Origin: Symsagittifera roscoffensis
Taxonomy: Eukaryota > Xenacoelomorpha > Acoela > Convolutidae
Assembly: GCF_963678635.1 (NCBI RefSeq)
Contig: NC_087063.1
Span: 26,285,649 to 26,349,648, forward strand
DNA length: 64,000 bases
Direction of reading: 5' to 3'
The translations under genes and the position numbers were made by a program. This document shows, in pieces, positions 44,101 through 52,600 of this stretch; within the stretch, counting starts at the first letter, position 1, and each line of letters starts with the position of its first letter. Under the pieces are notes generated by a model. It worked only from the letters and a program-made list of their open reading frames with translations. It made no database searches and had not been told where the DNA came from.

Positions 44101-47100
44101 TCGACCATGCCGCGACGAATGTTTCAAACACGCTGCGACTATTATGTCGACCAAGCCGTGACTAAAATTTGGGCCACGCCGCTACTTATTTTTCGACCAC
44201 TCCGCGACTATTTTGTCGAACATGGCGCGACTAATGTTTCGACCACGCCGCGACTAATGTTTCGACCACGCCGCGACTAATATTTGGGCCACGCCGCTAA
44301 TTATTTTTCGACCNNNNNNNNNNNNNNNNNNNNNNNNNNNNNNNNNNNNNNNNNNNNNNNNNNNNNNNNNNNNNNNNNNNNNNNNNNNNNNNNNNNNNNN
44401 NNNNNNNNNNNNNNNNNNNNNNNNNNNNNNNNNNNNNNNNNNNNNNNNNNNNNNNNNNNNNNNNNNNNNNNNNNNNNNNNNNNNNNNNNNNNNNNNNNNN
44501 NNNNNNNNNNNNNTTATGAAGAAAAGTTTTAACGAAATGATTGTAGCTTCAAAACAAGAAACATTTGGAAAATTGCGGATATTTTTCATCACGTCGTTCT
44601 AACCAATGCAGTTTTTATTTTATATCAATATTCCGTCAATGTTGCACATTCTCTCCAAATCCGAAGTCAAGCGGATCAACGGTTATGAAAAAACCAGTTT
44701 TTGCGAAATAACAGTACATTTGAAACACCATGTAGCATTTCAGCTTAGATTTCAATTATTTTGAAAAATATTTCAACCGTATGAAAAAAATTTGCTCTAT
44801 CTGCTGCTCTATAAGCCGAGTTCTGCCAATTATGCAGCTAGCAGAATCTTTTGGGGCCTGGTTAAAATCTCAGAAAAAACACAAAAAAATGGTTTCAAAA
44901 ATACTATATTTTCTTTCTTTCTTTCCTACTGTTTCTCAGCAAAATCCATGAAAAAGAATTAGTTTCCAATCTTGAAGTGCAAAGAAACTGAAACAATCTG
45001 ATCCAGAATAATTATGACTCAAATGTCATAAAATGAAAAAATTTCCCGATTTGTAAAGTACTCAATAAAAGTACTCAACGTGAAAAGTTAAGAAAACTAG
45101 CAAAGTGCTTTTTTGGTATCTAAAAAAAACGTTAAAAACACCTATTTTCTTTGGTTTTTTGGTCAAATTTTTAAATTGAAGAATTTCTATGATAGTTTTT
45201 TCATCATTTGACATTTAAAAAACAAAAAAAAACAGCACCTCAGCGCTCGCCAGAAAATGCGAAAAGTTGTTTTAACATAAACACAATATAATGAATTGAG
45301 TTTGATAAAAAGATAAGGGACCAATTCTGTTATGATAGTAAATTTTATTGATATGATATTTTGGAGCCATTTTTTTTCTTAGCACCGCTAGTTTTTTAAA
45401 AATTTTTTCAAAGATTGTATCATAAATACGACTATGTTAAACCTGTTATCTTCAATTTTTGCTGGCTCAACCAAAAAGTCAGCATTTTTTTAAAGTAGCT
45501 ATAAAAATTGTTACACTCTTTTAGCATTCATTTTCGTTGCAATTTTCCTTAAATCTCATGGTTTTAGATTCAGCTAGATTTCCCAGTAACAAATTGCAGG
45601 AAACTTTCAGAGATGCTGTTTCAAAGATTTTTTTAACATGGCATATTGTGAAATTTTTTTCTACTGTTGAAAATTTTGTATTGTGAAACTTTTTCTAATG
45701 AGTACAATTGATTTTACTCCAGTTTGTTTTGGTTTTGAAAATGTATAATATTTTTGATAATAGAATGTTCTCTAAAAAAAATTTCATTTAAACGTATGTT
45801 TGTTACAAAAAAAAAACATTTCGTATAATCTAGCCGCTATGCACATCAACGAAATATTTTTTCTTTTTTTTAAACGTCAATCTTGATATCAATTTTTGTA
45901 CATTTTGATATAAAAGTTTCAAGGATAAAGAAGGCAAACTCTGCAAACTCAGGAAACTAGATTCGTCATTGCAGCTCATTCGCAAAACAATTTGCCAATC
46001 ATAATTTGCAAACACTGCTTCAAGCTTTGAAGATAAATGAAGCTGTAGGTGAAAAGGTCTATTTGAAGTTTTTACAGAAACTTGTGGTAGTTTCATTTGT
46101 GCTGAAAACCATTATCTCTTTTTTAATGAAACAGAGTAAAATACAAATGAAATTAGATGAATGACTTTTTTGATAGCGTGAATTTTTTGAGGCTAACATC
46201 ACAATAGGTTTCAAAGCATTAAATCATGCCAAGCCGTTTTTGTATTCTGGTGTGTTCAGTATTTTACTTTTATTGTTCTCCACTCAAAATCAAAAACAAC
46301 AAGTAATCATCGAATTGGGTGGAAAGCTATATTATATTAAAGCCCTTACAGTCGTGATTCGAGCCAAATTTGAAAAACTGGTTTAAAATTTTTGATTTTT
46401 TGTCTTATTTCGAGCGATTAAAGCGAGCGAGCAGTCTTATTTCAATTGCTTAAAAGCTAAGAGTCTAATTTAAAAAGTAACAACTTAGTTTTACTTGAGT
46501 AACATTAGCTTACTTTGAGAATTCAAGTGTCTATTTGTAATCACAATTTTCAAAAATTCAAAAAACTGCAGAAAAAAACTTGAAAAACTTGAAAAAAAAA
46601 TATTTTTTTAGTTTTTCTTTGTTTTTCTAGTAAAATTTTTCACAAAAATAGTTTTACAATTTGCGTATTTTACTATGACTGTCAATTATACCAAATCCCT
46701 ATTTTTTTGTTCAGTTCTTTTTATCACACCACGCCGAAGAAAATCACAAAAATTTGAAAAATTTGAAAAAACTTTAATGTATTTTTTAAGATTATGGTCG
46801 GAACATTCTGTGCTACTTGCACAGTAACCGGAAATCCTTGTTTTATTATGCAAAACGCGACGTTCCGACCAGTTAAAAACATTTTGTCTACACGAAAATT
46901 TCAAAAAGATTGAATGCAATATCCTATCCTATCTGAACCCTCGGGGGCGTATGTTATCGAAAAAAAGATTTTTCCAATTTTTTGATATTTTGATTTTTTT
47001 TGGTGCGCGAAACGGAAAAAAACTCCTATTTATGCTATATTGTAGCTATAAGTACCTCTCATTTTCCATTTTTTATTTTAAATAACTGCCCATCACAGAT

Positions 47101-49117
47101 TTAACTGCCCTACTTAATTTAATTGCCCTATTTAAATTAACTCCGGTAGAGATTCGACCCCATCGCCGGCCAAAGAGCCCTTCTTTTGGAACAATTTTGC
47201 AGCCTCTATTTTTCACTAACAGACCCTAAAATTTTTCGAAAGTCGCCTCTGGCTCCAATATATACTAATTTTAAGGGATTTTTTGGTGAAAACTTTCCAA
47301 AAAGTGCTTGAAGAGGAATTTACTTTATATTTATTTCGGAGAGCTCTAGAAAAATAATTTTGGTCGACCTACACAAATTGACAAATATTTTGAACGTTTT
47401 TCGAAAATCCGCTACCCTCCTAGAGCTCGAGAAAATCCTGGATCCACCAGTGACTTTACTTTACTATTCTTTCAATTTTTCCCCTTTAGATCTGAATTTC
47501 TATACCAAATGATGGTAGTTGCAACATTCTGATGGTAGTTGCAACTTGCATAGCAATCGACTATCATTATTAAATTTTTAAAAATTGAATGAAATACTTG
47601 ACCTCAACTGGTACCTTTTCGATGCTTTTAAGCAACATCTCACAAGCACTCGCTTGAAAAAAAGAAAGCGTTTTAATGGTGAACTTTAATTTCAACAAGC
47701 TCAATACCAATTTCCTTTCATCTTTTCATCTCAAAACCATATGTTTATTGAATTTTTACTGTTAACGCGTGATATTCCGATTGCGATCGATGAAGAAATG
47801 AACGAAATACACTGTTTTCAATTTGTTTTTGTTCGCTAGTTAAAAGATCATCGCATTTTAAAAAGCTTAAATAAACTTTATAATATGAAAAGGGGACAAT
47901 GGCGGATCTAAGATTTTCTCGAGGAGGGGGCGGGTTTTCAAAAAGTGTTCGAAATATTTGTCCACCTTTTTAGGTGGACCAAATTGATTGTCCACGCTTT
48001 CCCAAATCATCTCTACAAAGACTAGTTTTTAAAAAACAAGGCCGTAAGATGTTTTTTGGATCTTTTGGACGCTTTTGACCAAAAATTCGCTGGTTTTTTT
48101 TTGGCTCGCAATAAAGTGTAATACTTTAAGAAACATTTTAGAGTCGACTACTTAAAATTGGATTTCCTGAAATAGTAAAAAAAAAAGGGGATCCTTTAAG
48201 TAGTCAGGGGGTCGAATCCCTGAGGGTCGAAACATCCACACCCTTTCCATTCGCTACTGGAAGAGGTATTTAAATGATTAAGCTCCTCTTAACCTTGCTG
48301 CAGTGAAATAGTAAAATCCTAATGACTCATTTTTGTCCCACCCCTCCACCTCGCAAAAAAAAATCAAGTTGTAAATGTAATGCACCGGTTCACAAAAACT
48401 GGAAATAAAAAATTTTGGTCGCGGCGGCCTGAAAGTATCCAATTTCGGTGGTTGGCCAACGAGCCGAAGGGCCAACAAACCGAAAATAGGATTACCATTC
48501 CAACAAGCCGAAAATTAATATTTTTATCCAACATAACAACAGATTGTCATTGTTGTTATGCAATTGTTACGTAATTCTGGTGTTATTTACTGTATTCTGA
48601 TGCAATTTCGGCTTCAAGATATGGCGGTTTGTAGACATGGCGGTTTGTTGATTATCCGCCTCAATTTCAGTTGCGGCAGTCTGGAAATACCAAAATTTGG
48701 CCGCAACCGTCTGATCATAAAACCACAACCTCGAGGCGGGTTCTTACTACAAAGTAGGGTATATATAATGTGTATACAATAAGCTGATGCAGCAATAGTT
48801 AAATGCAGCAATGAGCCGAGACTTCATAATAAAACCTGAATAAATGAAACTTTACGACTCCACAGATCCTCATACTGCAGCAAATGTTATTATAATGCAG
48901 TTTTTGCAGACAAAAAAGGTAGAAATTATCAATTGAACTAGGATCGGGTAGAGACCAAAGATATTTGGAATAGCTAAATTAGTCTTCAGCCAAACTTGGA
49001 TGTCAAATGGGGGAGGGGGAAATGAAGGTCAATAGTCTTTTGTTCTCACCATATCAGCCTCTGAGATGGGTCCGATGCTGTACACTTGGATTCCAACTTG
49101 CACCTCGTCGGCCGGAC
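23155..49117 (-). CDS. Cys-loop ligand-gated ion channel subunit, extracellular domain only (partial)
   Basis: Subunit of the pentameric Cys-loop receptor family (GABA, glycine, acetylcholine or glutamate-gated), which bind transmitter outside the cell and open a pore. Four exons on the minus strand, 49117-49050, 28817-28658, 24334-24188 and 23324-23178, join in phases 0, 1 and 1. Visible: the beta-1 segment ending IGPISEADM; the loop A motif WTPDLYFPDA; a Cys-loop with exactly 13 residues between cysteines (CKLALTMFPMDIQSC); the following VESYQYHTGDV loop B region; and an N-glycosylation site NRT near the end. The 68-nt first exon matches a length conserved in GABA-A and glycine receptor genes. 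Missing: the signal peptide and N-terminal helix, a beta-2 piece, the C loop, and all four membrane helices. Reading past the last exon gives a stop at 23157-23155. It could be a truncated or pseudogenic copy, a soluble binding protein, or a gene whose other exons lie outside. Confidence 0.8.
23178..23324 (-). CDS. Receptor exon d (loop B to beta-9 region)
   Basis: Acceptor TTTTTATGCAG|AC joins the phase-1 T of exon c to make Tyr, restoring the conserved E-S-Y. It encodes YQYHTGDVLVKWWEKKVHLD and then YGTANFYIDYDHFWNRTAHV. The presumed donor TTCA|GTAGGC is weak. Also 147 nt. Without splicing the frame adds SRPSNIT and stops at 23157-23155. Confidence 0.85.
23441..24115 (+). repeat. Repeat family C copy inside the receptor
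   Basis: Begins GATAGCCGGTTGCTGTGCATGTAGCACAGAATGTTCCGACC and ends CATTTTCAATGGTCGGAACA. It lies in the intron between exons c and d. See 3579-4030. Confidence 0.65.
24188..24334 (-). CDS. Receptor exon c (Cys-loop)
   Basis: Acceptor TTGACTAG|GT and donor GAGAGCT|GTGAGT. It encodes ISDSMVLALYDDCELFQSMR and LQVKSRCKLALTMFPMDIQS then CEICVES. The two Cys-loop cysteines are 13 residues apart with FPMD in the standard place. Extra cysteines (YDDC, and the C of CEIC) are unusual. 147 nt. Confidence 0.92.
24580..25090 (+). repeat. Foldback repeat family A copy
   Basis: Reads AACAAGACTGCTCGTATCCGACTGCC, TTGGAGCAGTATTAAC, CGGATTAAATCTCCGC, ATAGCGCGAAATATATCGCGCG, GATCACAGGTGAAATATTTTT, matching 1-430 and 15020-15480. 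Located in the intron between exons b and c. Confidence 0.7.
25091..26039. other. Receptor intron, nothing recognised
   Basis: AT-rich (poly-A and poly-T runs) with no coding segment or repeat family seen. Confidence 0.4.
26040..26229. mobile_element. Foldback element, family M4
   Basis: Contains 'TACTAAACAATCTCCACCCC' at the left and a tight hairpin AACAATCTCC CCCCTTTC / GAAAGGGGTGGAGATTGTT at 26191-26229. The inner CTGATTGGTTGA matches the reverse complement of the inner part of 7086-7258. About 190 bp. Confidence 0.6.
26364..26772. repeat. Direct duplication of about 179 bp
   Basis: 26364-26542 and 26594-26772 are nearly identical (CATCACACTATA..., ACACCAGGAGTTTTTATCGCG, TTGAGGAAT-like end GTTGAAACTGTTTTGCT), offset 230 bp. 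A recent local duplication with no coding content. Confidence 0.85.
26773..27165. other. Receptor intron, nothing recognised
   Basis: AT-rich with a small fragment of family A sequence near 27000-27075. No coding segment seen. Confidence 0.4.
27166..27610 (+). repeat. Repeat family C copy
   Basis: Starts AGGATAACCAAATACCGTGCAACTAGCACAGAGTATTCCGACC and ends near TTTTTCAAATGGTCAGAA. It is immediately followed by a family E copy. Confidence 0.6.
27620..27835 (-). repeat. Repeat family E, reversed copy
   Basis: Reverse complement of the 12000-12320 plan: AGACAACTCGCAATATAC..., GCGCCAGCGTGTTGCGAGG, GAGCCGGTTATTGCCGCGAAGCGGCG, CCCACCGGCAGCCGTAAACC, GCGAGTTGTCTTTTATTG. An Arg-rich open frame in it is not a gene. 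Confidence 0.65.
28225..28280. repeat. Two TTGCGGATTCCGC near-palindromes
   Basis: TTGCGGATTCCGC occurs twice (about 28231 and 28265). GCGGATTCCGC is nearly its own reverse complement. The same motif clusters at 62832-62900. Confidence 0.6.
28658..28817 (-). CDS. Receptor exon b (loop A, WTPDLYF)
   Basis: Acceptor CACTGTTCAG|ATC and donor GAAAAG|GTATAC. It encodes an acidic/Ser/Gly linker (FDEENDNSSFSGGNSSKS) and VTLGQEYAEAIWTPDLYFPD, where W-x-PD-x-x-F is the diagnostic loop A motif. The usual R-Q-x-W-x-D-x-R-L block of beta-2 is absent or replaced by IQMASFDEEN. It leaves in phase 1, exactly completing Gly with the next exon. Confidence 0.88.
29183..29284 (+). repeat. Array leader, repeated at 30552
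   Basis: Non-satellite, AT-rich 102-bp segment (AACTACGCATTAGAATTAAGG ... ATATTCCAAACTTTTCGACC) that occurs again at 30552 with the adjoining satellite in the same arrangement, offset by 1369 bp. It marks the left border of the array. Confidence 0.85.
29285..44313. repeat. 15-kb satellite array: 23-bp monomer, 46-bp dimer, 276-bp higher-order unit
   Basis: The monomer is about TTTCGACCACGCCGCGAC followed by TAATG. It alternates with GTCGACCATGCCGCGAC followed by TATTT, and with a third type AATATTTGGGCCACGCCGCTACT. All are 23 bp. Dimers of 46 bp run through the whole array. From about 38400 and most clearly at 43504-44056 a 276-bp unit (12 monomers) repeats exactly in register. Every monomer has three or four CpG. 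It lies in the intron between receptor exons a and b. Long open frames on the plus strand are an effect of the 46-bp period having no stops and are not genes. Confidence 0.95.
44314..44513. other. Assembly gap of 200 N
   Basis: Exactly 200 N, a round number used for gaps of unknown size. The left side is satellite and the right side is unique, so the array may be longer than shown and its true right border is missing. Confidence 0.95.
44514..46419. other. Receptor intron, nothing recognised
   Basis: AT-rich with no coding exon that I can support. The receptor piece expected between exons a and b was not found here. See rejected item near 45960. Confidence 0.4.
46420..46830 (-). repeat. Repeat family C, reversed copy
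   Basis: Right end reads TATGGTCGGAACATTCTGTGCTACTTGCACAGTAACCGG, the reverse complement of the family's start, and the left end has GCGAGCGAGCAGTC. Within the large receptor intron. Confidence 0.6.
47130..47480 (-). mobile_element. SINE-like family S, reversed copy
   Basis: Reads AGATTCGACCCCATCGCCGGCCAAAGAGCCC, then TTCGAAAGTCGCCTCTGGCTCCAATATATAC and AAAAAGTGCTTGAA, the reverse order of 16720-17043, with GATTCGACCCC as the B-box-like part. Confidence 0.6.
47925..48240 (+). mobile_element. SINE-like family S copy
   Basis: Contains TTTAGGTGGACCAAATTGATTGTCC, TTTTGACCAAAAATTCGCTGG, a tract TTTTTGGCTCGC and GTCAGGGGGTCGAATCCCTGAGGG, which is the best B-box match of the family (GGTCGAATCCC). 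Confidence 0.6.
48241..49049. other. Receptor intron near exon a
   Basis: Holds short internal repeats ('GGCGGTTTGT', 'CAACAAGCCGAAAA', 'GCGGCAGTCTGGAAAT') and no exon. Ends at the donor of exon a. Confidence 0.4.
49050..49117 (-). CDS. Receptor exon a (beta-1 strand, 68 nt)
   Basis: Acceptor TTCATTTCAG|GT and donor GATATG|GTGAGA. It encodes PADEVQVGIQVYSIGPISEA then DM, the classic start of Cys-loop receptor extracellular domains (V-x-V-x-I..IG/D..SE..M). Exon length 68 nt and phase are those of the corresponding exon in anion-channel members. A preceding exon ending in phase 1 was not found with confidence. Confidence 0.88.
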
Positions 49118-49289
49118 CTGAAATGAACAACTGCCAAATTAGTCATTCTACCACAAAAGCTCGTCTGAGAATTTAACTGTATCAAATTAATTCTGATTTT
49201 GAGTTAACTTACATCATTTGCGCTATTAAATTGAGGAGCTTAATTTCAGCTTATATTCAGTTCACATTGAAAGTTTTTTTTTGTTTTTT

Positions 49290-49625
49290 TTAGGTCTACC
49301 AAAATGATTTCCCGAGCGCTCCGAGAACACTCAAAAAACTTACTTCGACATAATTTTCTGCAGGCAATTTTAAATAGAAAAAAAAAAACAGGCCAGAAAT
49401 GCCATTCTTAGTCTCTTTTTGCAATATTTTGACCAAAAAGTTGCGTTATATTGGCGTGCGTCCATTCAAAGTTGGTATATATTGGCGCGGAAGATATCTT
49501 AGGGTTGGTCCGCTTGTAAGGGATGGCATAAATTAAAACCAAAAAGGTTCCGAAGGGAAAACTTCCTGAAAGGAAAACAACACGTGAAGGGAAAAGCGTC
49601 TGCCCCGATCCACCTCTGCAAAAAG
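49290..49625. mobile_element. SINE-like family S, diverged copy
   Basis: Has TTAGGTCTACCAAAATGATTTCCCGAGCGCTCCGAG, GGCCAGAAATGCCATTCTTAGTC..., TATATTGGCGCG and AAAGCGTCTGCCCCGATCCACC, in the same order as 56880-57235. Confidence 0.55.
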
Positions 49626-52600
49626 TTATTCGAATGGAAAACAATCAAATCAATTCCGATTTTGAGTTGTTTTACTAAATGAATTGAAAAATTGCCTGTA
49701 TCGAGGAACTTAATTTAAGTCAAGAGAGTGAGAATAAAATATATGAGAGTAAAATATATGTGAGGAAAAAAATTGTTTTTATGGCTATAGTCGATAAAAC
49801 CGAAGAAGTTTAATTTTTCCCAAATTTTTTTGAGTTAACTTGCCAGGACGTCTAAGATACTTTTTTTTCAAAAATTTTCTTATTAGCAAACCGACGTTGA
49901 TGTGTCTGATCGATTTATTATGGAATAATTCTTTCTTGAAAACCTGGTCTGGACACTGGCTAAGTACTATTTCAAGTCATCTAATACAACAGTGCTTTTT
50001 GATATTCGTGGAAAAAAGTTCCAAAATGCGAAATCAGTTTTTGCTTAAAAGTGTCCCGAAAAAAAATTGCAGGCAAAACTCGAAATATTTGTCTTTAACA
50101 TAACCCAGACTCATTTTTTTGCACAAAATAACCGAAAACCTCGATCTGCATTTTTTGTGAAGCCACAACTTTTGTTTTTGAGCTTTAAAATGGCATGATT
50201 ATCCTTGAATTGTCAAAAAACACATTTTTTTTATCGTAGAAGTTCTCTAGTCATATACACAAGGTTACTTTTCTTTAATATAAATTTGTGTGAAGTTTGC
50301 TATAATAAATTAAATAGCAAATTTCCAAAAATAATTTTTCTGCGAGGTTCTTATTGTTTTTCGGACAGTTTTGGATCCCTTAGACAGTGTTTTAAGTTTC
50401 ACCGAAAACTTCGCAGCGGATCCCAACGAAATTTTTTGGCAATCAGCATTGAAATCTGAGGCCGATCAAGGAAGTCCAGGGCAATGACTGCAAGACTTTG
50501 GCAGTGTTATTCCCATGGCCAGGCTTAACTTCTAGGATAGCTCTAGCGATGGACTTTCATTGACAGGTTGCCAAGGTTTTTGCAAATTTGATATGGAGAT
50601 ACAAAATTTTGACACGTAGTCTCTTAATACAACCAAAAATTTAAATTCAAAAACCATGAGCAAAAGTTTGATAAAATTAAGCCCATTTTTATAAAAATTT
50701 GGGAAAAAAACAACCTTCCGTTTTTTGTGCTTATGAATTATAATTATATAAAATCATATTTTAAAAAATTTCATTTTTCAATCAATCTTTTTGTAAAAAT
50801 TTATTACATAAATTCATCCGTTTTCTTGAGATGCGAATCTTAGGCTCCTCAATACAGGTAATATTTGCATAAAAGAAGTAAAACAACTCAAAATTAAAAT
50901 TAATTTGGTTTTCTTTTTTATTCGAAGAGCCAGTGAAATAAGAAGTGATCAGAATTTTAAAAAATGTCTGTTTCTTAGGTACCGGTAATATTAGACTTAA
51001 ATATGATATGACGTTTAAATGCACGTTATTTTTTAGGCAAAGTTCACAATGTTAGACACCACAAGCTATTTGTTCGTCAAGAAGTCAACAAGCTTAAAAA
51101 AATTTAAAGATGAAATATTAAAAGCGTATAGCTTATAATGGAAATTGCATCAAAACTACATTTTGAGCAAATATTTGAATCTTTGAAAAAATTATCATTT
51201 TGAAGAAGAATAATATTCCGGAGTTTTGAAAAAGATTCTTGGTTTTCGGGCAACGAAAAAGCATTTTTTAGACAAATCTACTCCTTGCTTATAACTAATT
51301 TTTCTTACATTTTCAAAATCTACGGACAACTGGGCTCTTGAATAATGACTAAGGATTTTTTCGCTAGCTTGCCAGCGCTGGGATGTTTATCAATTTTTAG
51401 ACTTTTTTTGTTTTTGGTATGTATGACTCCATCAACTATTGTCAAACTATGGTAAAGCGGTCATTTTTATTATGTTTAAGGGATTGCCAATTGGGCAACT
51501 CGATAAATTTAGGGCGATTAATGCACCCTAACTGTATTTAAACTTATCAGTTAAAGCGTGGGGACTAAAAAAATCCGACTCAGCGATTACTACAATTTTT
51601 GCTTGTTAATTATTTTGTCCGCATTTTGAAATACTAGACGCAGAAAAAGTACCTCATCTTGACATTGTGGTCTGAGAAAACTGGTTGAAAGGCATTCAAA
51701 AAGTTTAGAGTTTCATTTTGATAGGTGAAGTCATGTTTTTCAAATTTCGAAGAAAAGATGTAATTTTTGAGCTCGCCGTGTACTTCCGCGGACAAGTTTT
51801 GAATTTAAACTAGCTTCTTTTGAGCAGTTTTTATATCATCTGAAACGTTTTGATATTCTGAACCAGCAACAAAATTTTTCCAATTTCAAATTGCCACTGC
51901 AAAAAATTCCAACTGTCTATTCTATCAACGTCTAGTGTAAATTGTGTGAAGCCAATTTTTTCTGTATTTCGCTTCAGTTTCCGTTTGAGCACATAAGAAG
52001 TGCAATAGCAAAAAATGAAGCTTTTTGTTTTTGTGGATTCTTTTTGCCAAAAACATATCAGACTTATTAAAGGCCAGTCGGAACTTTTCTTCTCACTTTG
52101 CTCTCATACGAGTAGTCCTGTTTCTATTCAAAATCAAACTAGTTTGCAGGCCAAAAAATCTTTTCTGTTTTTCCAATTTTCCACTCAGCAGGTTTTTAAA
52201 TCTTGCTGAAAAACTCAATTAACGAACAATCCCTTGTGCATAACTTCTGTAAAATTGGCTTTCATTTTCCTGGCAGAAGTACCCTTATGTACCTTATGCA
52301 AATCACTCTTGCATGTCAACGTTGCTGGTGCTCTTCTAGATTGCTTTGTCACGGTTGGGGGAGATTGAATTGAACAATCTGAGTCTGAATTGAAGAGAGC
52401 AATCTCGCCTTGAGGACTTAGTATAGTTTGACTGAATGGCTGAATGGCTTAGTGGACTGAAAGAAGGCTAACCCAGCCCTGAAGGAAATTTCAAAACACG
52501 AATGGGACAGGGGTTGGGGAATTAAATCCAGACCAGACAAGCGTTTGGCGAGATTTGATGTGCTGATAAGTTCATTTATGGCTTCTGATATAAGTTGGAA

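Noticed and set aside
29402-44165. Dozens of plus-strand open frames of the type MSTMPRLMFRPRRDYF..., up to 258 codons
   Set aside because: They are the satellite read in three rotating frames. A 46-bp unit with few stop triplets gives long frames automatically; start sites follow every ATG in GACCATGCC, and frames break wherever a monomer changes.
29285-44313. CRISPR-like array of 23-bp repeats
   Set aside because: There are no unique spacers; the repeats abut one another, and the genome is eukaryotic.
44254-44592. Open frames running through the N gap
   Set aside because: The bases are unknown; the frames are artefacts.
45950-46010. Minus-strand DWQIVLRMSCNDESSF as the missing receptor beta-2 exon
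   Set aside because: It faintly resembles D-x-x-x-x-L-R-Q-x-W-x-D, but the spacing is two residues short, Trp is replaced by Cys, and no acceptor/donor pair gives the required phase 0 at both ends.
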